This document shows, piece by piece, positions 41,000-54,100 of a stretch of DNA of 64,000 nt; within the stretch, counting starts at the first letter, position 1, and each line of letters begins with the position of its first letter. Location: NCBI GenBank assembly GCA_958298945.1, contig OY282609.1, positions 62,592,220 through 62,656,219 of the forward strand, written 5' to 3'. Under the pieces are notes generated by a model. The model was not told where the DNA came from. It did no database searches and saw nothing but the letters and a program-made list of their open reading frames with translations. A program made the position numbers and the translations under genes. Origin of the DNA: Atherix ibis (lineage: Eukaryota; Arthropoda; Insecta; Diptera; Athericidae).

Positions 41000-43900
41000 G
41001 GCAGTATTTATTGCCAGCTACGTTTTCTTTCCTAATTCTCTATTTTTTCTATTCACTTTACGCACATGTGCGTTCTTTTTGGAAAAATCTTCAAATTCTA
41101 ATGAAGAAACTATTTTTGATTTATATACGCACACTAAAAATAAATGCGTCACATTCAAAATGTCGCTTATTTAGAATTTGGTTAATATTTTTCCCAATTT
41201 CTTTTATATTCTGTATTTTTGTCTTTAATTTTCTTTTTGCTTACGCGCGTTTAACTTATAGTATATAACATAGTATAAACAAATCACAAAAAAAAAATTT
41301 CTTTTGGCAGGTTTTAATTATGAAATTAATTTTAGAAATCTGAAACAATTGCATTAGAGGGAAAGGCACACAAAAATTTATTTGTAGCGCATTTAGAACG
41401 CAAAATTAAATAGTTAAGGTATATTGCATTTAACAGGTACATGATTTTATGTATATTTTTGAATAATTTCACCTTCTATAATTTACACACTTTTCATTAT
41501 CACTTTCTCATTTTTTTTTTGTTATATAAAAAGAATATTTAAGTTATATGACACGTTAGATTTAGTTGATATGCATCATAAAAAAAACTTTCTAGTAACA
41601 CAACCCAGGATTGATTTTTTAAACTGTATTGGGTTTAAACAGTTTTCTCAATTTTTAACCTATAAATAGAATATTAATTAAATTATATTCATATTCGTGT
41701 ATATATTTAATAATTAAAATAAAAAAAAATTATTTAAATAAAAAGGATTGAAACTAAAAAAATCTATTCGAATTAATCAATTATTATTTTCGCTGAACAA
41801 TATGTTTCTTTTTTCTGGTAAATTCGACCCACTTTGGTGCAATTGGTATTTTGCAAACTTTAGCAAAAAATTTCGAAGATTATTGCGAAAAATAACAGAA
41901 AACGTGCATATATGTGTATGTATATGTGTAAATGTAAAAGTTCATACCATCCTAAAATAACTTTATAAAAATTAAAATTCCTTCTAGTTGTTTCTGGTTT
42001 TTTTGTTAATATATTTTACGAAATAGCAAAAAAAAAACGAATATTATTGCAGAATAATTATACTAACAAAAAAATATAACGCGTGCATTCGACTGTGTAG
42101 CAGTCTACCAAACAACTAATTCTAAAGTAACTATTCTAACTTGACAAGGTGTTATTCATCGCCATGATTAGTAAAGTTTTCTAAGCAATTTACTTGAATC
42201 CATAGGACTAGATTAATCCATAAGCAATTTGCAATAAATTAAAAATGACGAGTAAGAAAAAAACAAGAATTTATAAAGATTTAAGTTCTCTCATCCACTT
42301 GTGTATCTGATTGATTATTTCATGGTTTTATTTGTTCTCACATCTTTGCATTATTGACCGATGACATTTGCACAATTATACACGAGTTGTCTTTGTTTAA
42401 TAACCATGCTTCAACATTGCAGAGTTTTCAATAAAAAAAAACCATAGTTTGAGTACATTTGTCCCTAGATATAATTTAAACTTTTATTGTGCGTTGCACT
42501 ATTGTATTCATGAATTTCGTTACGCTCAGTTCTGTTTAATTAATGAAAATCAAGAAAAATTAAAACAACCCAAGCTTTTTTAAAACAATTGTATATTTCC
42601 GAGTGCACTTGCACTTAAAATGGGGCTACTGCCAACAAACTCAATTTTTTATAACATAACATTTTAATTTTTTTAGTATTGTTTCATCTTTGTTTATAAT
42701 CTGGCAGTTAGGTAATAACTAGATAATATATATAAATATTTAAAGACTAAGTCAAATTTGATATATATAAATTGAACTTATTTTTGTTGGATATTATTGT
42801 TATTTTGAAAAGAGAGTTTTTGTAATTTTTGGCTGTTTCTATAGTATATTTAACATAGAATTCATTCTACGTGAAAATTGCACAATATTAATAAATGAAC
42901 ACTTATACTTAATGCAATAGAATTGGGTGAACATTGAATTAGTAATTGTCATAGATGAATTTTTAACAACGTTTTCGGAAATGAAGTATCCGATTTCCTT
43001 CATTATATTCTCTTTCAATTGATCCAATTATTATCTGTTCAAATATTTATGTATATTTAAAAAGAGTGCAAAAATGTGATGATAAATAATGTCCTTGACA
43101 TGCAATTTTTTATTATAAAATAAACTATATCTATATAAACATATTATTTGATTTGTCCTCTGATTTTTTCTTTGATTATAAAAACTTCGTTTATATACAC
43201 ATATATATGTACACTAGAAATTACAAACAATTATTTTAATTGAATTTCTTTCAAAATATTGTTTATTATTAATCTTTCTCTCTGTGTCTGTATATACATA
43301 CAATATATAATTATATATTTAAATTATATTTAAAATTAGAAAAACTTTTTATTATAATATGAACATTTGACTAAACACAAATCAACATCGCCATCTATCC
43401 TAGAGGGAAAACAGGCAACAAAAAAACGACTAACTACTGGCGACTGTATGTATGGGATATTGGAAAGGAGTAGCATACGTACATATTTATTAAAGTGTAT
43501 TTAAAAGAAGTTGTAAGTTTGTGGATATAAAAGAAACGAGAGTTTCAAATGTCAAGAGTTGAACTCAATTAGAAAAATCCTCATTTTGTGTTTTTCGCTT
43601 ATAGTAAAATATAATTATACTAAAATTCAAGCTGTTAGTTTCATGTTCATATTCTTTATTCCCAGGACTTTTCTTATTGTATTTGCAACATGTTCGCCTC
43701 TTCAGGTTACAGACTTTTAACAAATTCTTCATCCGTTCTGTTTTTTTTTTGTTTTCATGTAGAATAAACATTATATTATACCGTTTAAGGTAGAGATATG
43801 CACATACATTAACCAATGAAACACACGAGCAAGTTACATAAAAAAAGTCAATTCTCCATTCTATAAATATATTTCAATTTCCGCAATTATCCTTTGTATT

Positions 43901-44839
43901 CAAAAAAAAACATTCAATATTATGCACTAACTAGATAATATTTGTAGATATTTATGATTTTCAAAACAGTTTTGATAAAAAAAAGAATCTAAATAACACT
44001 AAGATAAAACGCAAATTGTGCATACCCTTTGTTTTTTAATTATATGTAAAAAACGTTCAACTTTTATTATATATATGTATGCATTTTAGTTTCTGTGAAT
44101 CTTTAGTCTAATGAATATTATATTTAATATCAAGAATATTGTGATTTTATTCACAGACACCAGCATTAGAATATACTATTACTAATATACATACAAATGT
44201 TCTTGAAGCCAAAATTAATAAATTATTTTAAACGTGTTATATCTAAAAGAATATACATATGTGTATATGGGTTGAAAGCATGATTTTTATGTATTCTACC
44301 TGGATAAAAATATGTTCAGTACATTTTGGTGTACAAAATTGCAAATCTTACAAAATAAAAATTGTATCCTGCACACTACGACGATTCGATTACAATTTCT
44401 AATTGACAAAGAATTTTTCCTCTTTGCTTGTGATATGCTACAAATAAACTCGACGTTTTCTACTTTACCAACATTTCGTTCTTATCTATTTATTAGGTTT
44501 TTTAAAATTTTGTACTGGTTTTGTCTATGTTTTTATCTACTATATAAGTTTGAACACATATTTTACTTTAATATCGTTCTTGCACTAGCAAGTTGTTTTT
44601 TTAAACAGTTTTCTACAGAAAATATTAGAGTGTACTTAGTTTCTCAATAATTATTCATATTTTTGTAACTACGTAAAGCACTGAAAAAGTCGCGAAAAAG
44701 TACATGAATGACTAAAAATGTTGCGAACACTTTTTTGAACTATTACAAATTATTTTATTGAAATCACTTTTGAAAGAAAAAACTTTTCACACAAATTTTC
44801 TCGAGAAATATCTTAGGTAATGAACGACTAATTTTCAAA
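41000..44839. other. Upstream region of gene C, no further gene seen
   Basis: AT-rich DNA. The first few hundred bases probably hold the 5' untranslated region and promoter of the distal gene C transcript. A slightly GC-richer patch with ATCGCCATCTATCCTAGAGG lies at 43386-43460. No further coding exon was supported. Confidence 0.45.
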
Positions 44840-45515
44840 AAGTTTATTTCGCCAAGAATAGTAGAAAGCACGGACGCAATCATCCAAAGCATGTATATGC
44901 TGCGAAGAAATCGAAGAGAATGTCCATACCATCATCTGACAGAATGGTTAGCGCATGTTCAATAATGGTCCCTGGGCACCTCGCTCGTTTGCTTGTTCCA
45001 TTCTGTTCTTCCGTCAATCGGTCGATTCAATCCGAGTTTTTTGTAGTACAACGCAACTCGACGTAATAGAACGCAACGCGACAACACGCAAGCCAACATA
45101 ACGCAAACTTATTGAGACAAAGAGCTCCATCGTCTCCGCTTCAATCCGAAGCAATAATAGAGTGGCTACAGAGTTACAGTATAATATTATCAGGGATTTG
45201 TTTACAAGTTTGTGTTCTCTTTGTGCACTTCAGATGCCAGATTTTCACTGGCATTTAATTATACACTATATGCTACCGCTTCTCCTCATATACTTTCCAA
45301 AACCTAAGCGATTAATGATATTACATCTAATTTCTCGTATAATCGAACGTGAGATTGTCCAAAATAAGTATGTGGGTATTATTCCAAAAGATTTCGTCTC
45401 TCAGTGCGAGTATATTTTTAACGCAAAATTAGAGTGGTATAATTTCCAATATTTAAGAATGGATTATATCCTCCCAACAAGGAAAAAACACTCACCAATG
45501 TTAATACATATCTAA
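44840..45515 (+). pseudogene. Coding-like island, unrecognised protein fragment
   Basis: A GC-richer island in AT-rich DNA. 45162-45515 is open for 117 codons without an ATG start (first possible codon GTG). The protein looks natural: FPKPKRLMILHLISRIIERE and VQNKYVGIIPKDFVSQCEYI, mixed charge, few low-complexity runs. Upstream, 44840-44965 is open in another frame (IIQSMYMLRRNRRECPYHHL). Between them lies a stretch rich in ACGCAA motifs. No family was recognised. Options: a decayed retrocopy, an exon of an unknown plus-strand gene, or a transposon fragment. It could also cover a distal promoter of gene C on the other strand. Confidence 0.35.
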
Positions 45516-45816
45516 TAATGTTGGTTTTCGTTTTACTATGGTGTGATTTATATGAATAATTTGCCTAAAAATTTTGGGACCATTTTGTAATGTGTTTAGA
45601 AGAAACAAATTTGCCCAAGAACTCAATTTGCTTTTTTTAGGATAATGCAATCTAACAAATATTATTTTTGAAAAAAAAAATGTCTTTTAGGCCAGGCTAT
45701 ATTTTTTTAAGAATACATATAAGTATGTACATGCTTTTAGTTACACGATTGGGTCTTTTGGTGACGAAAACTGTCTTTTTTTTTAATTAAATAAATTATT
45801 ACTACCACTCATTTAA

Positions 45817-45860
45817 TAAAGTGATATATTCACTAATGTTAAAGTGATATATTGAACGCT
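45817..45860. repeat. Short direct duplication AAAGTGATATATT
   Basis: TAATAAAGTGATATATTCAC is followed about 27 bp later by AATGTTAAAGTGATATATTG, two copies of a 27-bp unit just before the palindrome. Confidence 0.55.
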
Positions 45861-45895
45861 TTGAATGAAAAATTTGAAATAATTTAGAACGGGCA

Positions 45896-45995
45896 CAATT
45901 GTATATTCTGAATCTACATATAAACTATTAAATCAACATATATTAGAATATATGTTGATTTAATAGTTTATATGTATATTCGGAATATACAATTG
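45896..45995. repeat. 100-bp near-perfect palindrome (49-bp arms, 2-bp loop)
   Basis: Left arm 45896-45944 and right arm 45947-45995 are reverse complements with two mismatches, separated only by AG. Both ends carry CAATTG. It lies in non-coding DNA between gene C and bdl. It resembles a minimal MITE or a replication-generated palindrome. Confidence 0.85.
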
Positions 45996-46477
45996 CAGTC
46001 TCAATGATTCATATAATTCGAAGCGTGCGCATAAAGAAATGAGTTTTGTTTTTTCTACAAGAATTCTCTTAATTCTTCTCTTGATCGAGAGTCTTCACTA
46101 AACTTGCCATCATCATTATTCAAATTGTTCATATATTCTGAATAGTAAAAATATGCAACATACTCATAAATAGTTGTAAATATTTAAAATCTTCCTAAAT
46201 TAAAGATTTTTGTATATGTTGACATATGAAAAAAACATTGTAAATTAAAATGATAATTTTAATATAAAAAATACAGAAGTTGAAACAACTGCACTTAAAC
46301 TCACTGAAACCCTGTGATTTGGTTCCCTTTCTTTGTTGGGTAGTTTATTTTAACACAAAAGATATGAGTATTTTCGGATATACTTGGATAATATTGAGCT
46401 ATTTGCGAGTACTTATGATTTTGTAAAAAATTATTTATGATATTTACATGAAATAATAATAACAATGATGCATTTTT

Positions 46478-46556
46478 TAATTTTTATTTTTATCGAATTC
46501 TTATCTCTTCGTAATAGAATTCTTATAATTTTTATTTTTTATCGAATTCTTATCTT
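46478..46556. repeat. Tandem duplication with TTTATCGAATTCTTATCT
   Basis: Two copies of a unit containing AATTTTTATTTTTATCGAAT and TCTTATCT about 52 bp apart. No coding sequence nearby. Confidence 0.6.
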
Positions 46557-46559
46557 TGA

Positions 46560-49540
46560 AAAAACCAAAACCACATTAAACAAATTAAAATGAATTACAA
46601 TAGAAAAAATTTAAATTTAGTAATAAAATTGAGGATTATATTGTTCATAGTGACTTTCTAACTCCCCTTTCGAATACCTACAATTTGCGTATTTATGTGT
46701 ATACATAAAAGTATATAAATTTATGAATAAGATAAAACAGGTTCAATAAATTTGGTGAAATGGAGGAACGCAAATAACTAAATAACTGTGGGGAAGTATG
46801 CCATATTTTCAGTACAAGTGTACTTGGCAATATGATGAATTGTTGTTTTTGTATGTACTCTGAACCGCTGAGAGTGACTGGCCTTTTGTTTTTTCAGTAC
46901 ATTTGCACTCAACGTTCGGAATTGTTATGTAGAAAATCATTTCAGATAGATTATCACTATAATAGTATATCTGGGTGTTGAGAAATCTGTTAGTATTTTG
47001 TTTTATTAATTTAACTGAAATTAACCATGACTGTTTTTTTTATTCTGACTCATTAAAATCGTGATTTGTCATTTAAGACATTTTTTGTTAACTGAAAATA
47101 TAAACTTTTTAATTAATTTATAATTAGGAAGAGATAAATGACAAAATTGATCCTGTGCCTTTAATATAGTGTGAGATGCACAAAGGTGTACAAAGTTGGA
47201 ATAAAAGTAAACTAGAATTGAATTTATAAACATTTTACTAGTTGTTTATAACAACTTTACTCTGTTCAGTCTATTAAGTGTTAAAGTAATTTAAGAGTTT
47301 TCTAAAAATTTCATATACTTTCCACATCCTCCACACTTATAACCAAAATATTTGAACATTTTAAATTTTTAATATTTTCATTCGCTAAAATAAATACCAA
47401 AGTTGAAAAGGCTGACATCCACATTAATTATATTTATATTTTTAGACAATTATAATAGGAATGATTTGAAAAAAAAATTGTCGAAGAGAAAATTTATAAA
47501 TTCACCTTGTTTTCAAATTGTTTGTAAACATGAACACGTTTAGAATTATTTCGTTAGTGTCTAATTAATATAAAGATCAAGAAGAAATTAAAATGATTGC
47601 GTAGATGAAATTGATCAAATTTTATTGATTCTTCCATAGCATAATGATACTGGTACAATTTTATTATTATATATTTTCGTCTATGGCACACGGAAACTTT
47701 TGTTTTGAATTTAATTCTCGTAGAATATTACCCTCATAAGATTATAAGGCAACTCACATTCGATTACGGGAAAAGCCACTTTAAAATAAATGAAAACTTG
47801 GTTTTATTCCAAATGTGGTTACGTAAAAGTTTAGAAAATACTAAAAATAATTCAAGGATTTTTGTTTATTTTAGTGGTTGAGTGTACGGAAATTTTTTGA
47901 CACAGAGTTTCCTTACACCCAACAGTACCATTTTTTAAAATTGTTTGAAATTATTTAATTTTTTTTAAATATACAAGCTTGATATTTTTAAATTTTAATA
48001 ATTTTTTATAACTACAAAAATGTCTGCGAAAGTATTTACGATTTTTACCAAGCTTTCCCAATTCGATAAATGGATCCATTATTCATTCCCATTCGTAGGT
48101 CAGATATTGGTTATCATATTGTCATATCAACATATTTTTCGAGCAGTGCTTTTATCCTTCTGTTTTGAACTATTATTTTAATTGACGTCAATTTTACTAT
48201 ATTTAATTGATAACAGTTCTTTGTTTATAAAATAATAGAATCTGCATAATTATTTTAACAAAAATATCCATCTCTATATGGCGGTATAGTGTTGATAATA
48301 TATTATTAATATATAATTTTTTTATTGAATGGTTAGACATAGTATATTAATGAATATGAAAAGATTTTTTACTCCTGCCACATTAAAATTTAATATTCCA
48401 TCACCTTTATATTTCTATGATTTCGTATATTAGTGTTATTGTAATTTAGTAATTATAATTTTACAGTCTACGTTGTTGTATATATTTTTATTCAAAGAAA
48501 AAGTATTACGGTTGCCTTATTCTTATGTAATATTAGTTTAAAAAAATAAGCACATGAAATGTATAATTGCCAGGTGTATTTTAGAATTGCAATAGTTGAT
48601 AAGACTTCATGCAAACAATAAATTGACTTTTACATAAACAATATTCCACATAAACATAGAACAGAGATTACGATCGGAGGAGAAAGTATTTATAATTTTC
48701 ATTGCAAGTTTGTCAGTTCTAGCAATAATTACTAAATTTGTTATACTATATTTTTATTAACTTATACCATATAACCATTTCATTTACTCAACAATGCGGT
48801 CAAAAAAAATTAACAAATGCAATTGTTTTTAGGATACAATAGGGTCAAATGTCAAAAGCTTACAAAGTTTCATTCGTTTATGTTCTGCACAGAACGCGAT
48901 TGGAAATGTATTATTAGAAGGAATATTTCGTAATATTATTGTTAAGTATAGTACATTTGTATACATGGTCGTAATAATTAATTGAAACACAAAAATTGGG
49001 TCGTGGAATTTAGATATTATGGAAAATTTCACAATTTTCACAAAATAGTAAAACAAAAGAAAAACGAGGAAAATTACTATTTCACTTAATATGTTTAAGA
49101 CCTGCATTTTATTTATGAGAATCTTAATATTATTTGATAACTAAGATTTCTACTGTACTAAATATGCCTAGTTATATTATGCTTTGCAGTTTTCAGATAT
49201 CAGACAGATTTTAATGTTTATCGATACTCATATATTTTCAAGTTATATACGTTCATACACACTGATTTGGCAATGCATATGGGTATATACGTAAATACAT
49301 TTTAATTTTTCAAATTGTTGGAATCGTGTTTAGTATGTTTTTATATTTACCCTTAAATACTTAATGCAAAATCTGGCTGAACAAACAATAAATTAAATTC
49401 ACTTCCCGACTAACAATAATTTAATTTTCGTACAGATAATTCTTAGTCACGATTTTAAATTTGTTCTATCTTTCAAACATTCACTATAAATGGAGAATTG
49501 AGTAAAACTATCGAAAATATATTTTCAAACACAGTGTCTT
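46560..49540. other. AT-rich intergenic DNA, no gene seen
   Basis: Only A/T-rich sequence was seen. The short open frames here have the biased Phe/Ile/Lys/Asn composition expected by chance. Confidence 0.5.
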
Positions 49541-50560
49541 TGACCCCGGCTGTTTAACTACATGAGGATTAACTACAACACTACTCGAGATATTGTGGAA
49601 ATCCTTTATTTGACCCTTAAGTTAAGGTTTGGGGCAACAGAATAAGATCCCTAGCACACCGGACCTAGTCTTCAAGTTCCGACAACACAACTTTCTGTTA
49701 ACTACCGCCGATGCGGTTTTTACTAATACTGATGATGCTGCTGTTATTTGTACTATTTCAGCCACTTTCGACACTCCTCCGCCTGTTTAAAATATGGTCG
49801 GTGCATATGTTCTCGACTCAATGCTGCTTTCAACTTGAACCGAGTACATTTTTAGTGCAGATGTACCCGGACTATTATGTTATTACTGTCTCTATCTTGC
49901 TTGCCCCATCTTTCGTCGCAGCACATAGCATAGGTTACGAACACCATTCTTTTGTGGCTACTTTTTCCTTTAGGGTTCATTTATAGAATTATTAGAGATC
50001 CATGTAATACAAAGCCTATGTGTATATGTACATAGGTTTTAGCCGAATTGAATGAATTATAAAGTTGTAATTTTTGTAGTAAGAGTAATTCAGCACACCA
50101 AGTACCACAACTATCATTATTCTGATTTCGGAAAATTTCTAATAACCAATAATGTCGTATATCCTTTGAACCATAGTAGTTGCACAAATTCTTATTGCTT
50201 GCAAAACGCATACATCTTTCTTCTCAGCTGATTTCTTTGTTAAGGCGCATAATCGCATGCTTGTTCCATTGGACGTAAGTTTGCCGATAGCTCGATAGAG
50301 ACAACCAGCTAATTTTTATTATGAGTAACATAAAAACAAGAAACATATGACCAAGCAGAGTAAGAAAGCATATTTGCTGGTAACACACCAAGAAAGATGA
50401 TAGCATAATACATCTCTCCGATATAATACAAATAAACAACACGCGACCAGAGAAATTGCTTTGAGTTTCTGAGTCATATATTTGGATTGCGCACGTGAGA
50501 AATCAAAGTTCAAACTCGAAGAGTGTTCACCATTTAAAAGCTAAGAGAAATACAAAGTCA
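49540..50560. other. GC-richer segment, possible transposon relic
   Basis: Composition is less AT-rich than its surroundings. On the plus strand about 49690-49788 reads through a coding-like stretch (LLTTADAVFTNTDDAAVICT) before a stop, and after frame changes other short open stretches follow. No intact domain, terminal repeat or family motif was recognised. A decayed transposable element is the simplest reading. Confidence 0.25.
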
Positions 50561-51083
50561 GATTGCTACTCAATAATGTATGATTTAAGAGAATAACATT
50601 TTCAAATTTTTAAATAGAGAGAATAGATTATTGGGTTTTGACAGCACGACAGCAGCAACATTTTATCATATAGGAAGACCAACGCAGGGCTGTGCAATAT
50701 ATATTATCGGAGTCAACTTCACTCCATTTCAATTTATACCTTGTGTAGATTTTCAATAAGAAATATTTTCGGAACGGAATTTAACTTAATTTAAAATAGT
50801 CAGAATCAGCTTATATTTAAGAAGAAATAGCAAACAAAATTTTTTATATATAAAAAATGAAATTTAATTGTCTGGATACATAGATAAATAAAATCATTTG
50901 AAACTGATTCAAGCAAATTTAACTTAAATAAATCATGAAAACTCTATATACCATATTGTTTAAACTGATGGAATTCGAATAATAGCATTTGCAGTTTTAC
51001 TCTGTTAAAATTCAAATGATTCAAAAGAGGTAGAGTAAAATTTGTATTATGCTTCTTTTTTTTTTTTTTAGAATACCCATATG

Positions 51084-51093
51084 TTTATTTATT
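51084..51093 (-). terminator. Overlapping poly(A) signals of bdl
   Basis: Two AATAAA hexamers on the minus strand (51084-51089 and 51088-51093) lie about 40-50 nt after the bdl stop codon, a usual position for polyadenylation signals. Confidence 0.6.
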
Positions 51094-51132
51094 TATAAAT
51101 AAATAAATTTATATATAATTAATTTTTTTAAT

Positions 51133-54100
51133 CTATGGTCCAATTTTTTCACTAGTAGACTTTGTTCTTTGAAAACAATTTCTTTTAACGTAAATTAATA
51201 CAGCAATAGCAGTTATTAAAAATATAATTCCAACTGTACCACCTATAGCAATTGCCCGCATTTTTTTGTGGGGCTGTACTTCTATATAAACATCATTACT
51301 ACCCGCTTGATAATCGCTAATAGACAATGAGAATACTTGGAAACTATACACATCATCTTCTTTTAAATTTTGAATTATGTAATGTGTGTCATGGGTTTCA
51401 GCTGATCCATATAGGTAATGACCAGGCTCTTGCCACCATCGAACAATATATACACGAAGTAATTCTTGGCCATATTCTGGTGGCTCCCAACTCAAAGCTA
51501 TGCCGTCAGATGTAAATTCTGCTGTGAGATTTATTGGTGGCCCAATCTGACTAAATGGTATTATAGGATCATGGTAGGATTCTGGATCATTAAATTCCTT
51601 TCCTGTAGGTTAAAAAATAACTGAATTTGATCTAATAATCTCTTAAAATTGTCAAAAAAATGAAAATTCACTTACGTTTAGTATAATATCGAAAAGTTTT
51701 ACTGAACATTCCCTCACCGTAGCTATCCTCGCTTAAGACCATAAATTCATATTCTTGGCCTGGTTCTAAGTTATTGATAGTTGCTTCCATGACATTTTTA
51801 GAAAGAACTTTTAAAGTTCGCCATTCGGGCGCATTTGCTTTTCTGTACCATACAGTATATTCCAAATTTTTTCTTATATATCCTACAAATAATAGACATT
51901 AAACGCGTACAAAATTATTCACGACTACTAAATATTTTTACCTGCTTGCCATTTTAATATAATTGCCGTTTGAGAACTGTTCGCTGTTAAATTGTATGGT
52001 GGCCGAGGTGCAATATTTTCAATCATTAACTCAACATCAGCTGTTATAGTCGCTGCTTCATTTGTAGCGGAGCACTGATATATACCACGATCATGTTCCG
52101 TAATAGTTTCCAAAGTAAGATTTGTTCCATCGAGCGAATATCGTCCTATTGGTAAGTCAATACCATCTTTCTGAAAATATTAACGAAAACGAATTTTGTA
52201 TTTAGACATATATTTTCTTCTCGAATTAGACTTAATTTTTATTTGAATTTAAAGAAATCTACCCTTGACCAAATAATTGTGGGCTTATGATTTCCATCTC
52301 TGTCGATTGCTGCGCATGCAAAATGTGCATTTTCTCCTAATTTATGAATATATACTGGCTTGGGTTTCAGTATGAATACTGGTGGTCGTTGAACAATAAC
52401 TGAAATTATTGGCGATGGACCATCTGTGCCTAATTCGTTATAGGGTGTACAAGTATAACGACCCGCATGTGTTTCGTCAACTTTGCTAAAATGTAAACTG
52501 CCATTTGGTTTGAAGAAAACACCCTAAAAATTTGTTCATACATATTATGTTATAATATAAAGCAAAATCTATGCATATATGATAAATAAGTTTGCGTACC
52601 TGAACATTATACGGATCGAATAGAAATCCATCTTTTTCCCATCGAAGATTCTTCAGTGGTGGATTTGAACGAAAATGACAATCTAATACGGCAGGTTGAC
52701 CATAAGGTAGATATACCTCGGGTGGTGCATAGATAACTTTTGCCTTATCTAAAATAGGGTTAAAAGAACACGTTATTGAATTATACACGAGCAGCACGTG
52801 TGTCCCATATTACATTGTATATTTAGAAATGATCTGGCTGATTGTGTTTCCCCATCAATGTTAGTCACAACACATTCATATTCGCCCATATCGCTCATCA
52901 TTGTAGGGTCAATACTGAGACTCCCATCGGGCCCACTAAACGACCGATGATACAAATCCGGCAATTCGCTAATTTCATTGCTGTCCTTGTACCACTTAAC
53001 AGATGAAGTGTCCGGGTTTTTCATCATACAGTGAAAGAAGGCAGTTTGACCTTCCATAATTGTTTGATTTACAGGTGGTATTTTTATTAATGATCCACCT
53101 TTTTTCAGTATTGTATATAAAATATTTAAACAAATTAAAAATGAACATTTTAAAAATATCTTGAACAAATTTTTACCTTCGACTGATAAATGGAACCAGG
53201 TACCATTGTTACGACTTGGCGGCGATCTATTCGGAAATAGCACTTTGCATTCGTACCATCCTTGATCAGATTCTCTGATCGAAGTAAGATTCACCGATGC
53301 TCTACCATAACCCTCATGATTATCGAGCAGACTTAAACGGCCAATGTATATAGAGGAAGCTAATTGTGTTCCAAAATGCCACGTGAAGATTTTTTTACGC
53401 TATAATTCAAACAGATGGATTCCAAAATAATTATTTTTGTGTTCAATTATTTTTGTCGTTATTTTTCATTTATTTAATTTAATCTGACTTGGTTCGGTTT
53501 ATGTTGCAAGCCACTAAATTAGTTGATAACAAAAGCGTAAAGGAGAAAATTGCTTGTCGTAGTCTTCAAATCAAAGGTATCGTAAATATAAGAATGTTTA
53601 CTCTATCTCTCTATTCAATATTAGCATTAGAGAATATATTGGCAATTATGAAAATATTTGTTTCCTGAATAATTATAATGTTGATAATATAAAATAAATT
53701 TATTTTGCCTCTATGTAATAGCAGAACCAACCAAATGATCCGGCGTAATACAATGTTTTCTATTTGTGTAGATGATTATATATGGTTGAGCATACACATG
53801 TATTGTATATACAATAGATTTATGGCTTTTGCAAAACAGAAGTATTTAAAATAATTATATTGAAGGCCAACATTTTTCTCCCCTTTGATTGAATTGTACC
53901 ACTTACAATCAGTTGAGTAATTTAATTTTATCTAAATTATTCTTTCACAATTAATTTATTGGACCTGATCTCACTCATTGGTTAACAGCAAGTTAATTTT
54001 ATCTACATACTACTCGTATATTGATGACTTCTATGGACGATATTTATTTGTACGATTATTCAGTTCTTAGTAATGATACCGCCGGACTAGTAAAATTATA

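Noticed and set aside
44312..44650. 112-codon plus-strand frame
   Set aside because: Composition is dominated by Phe, Leu, Tyr, Cys and Ile as expected for random AT-rich DNA. No motif or splice signals.
49711..49986. 91-codon plus-strand frame
   Set aside because: The more protein-like reading is in a different frame and is interrupted, so this frame is probably chance. The area is kept only as a possible transposon relic.
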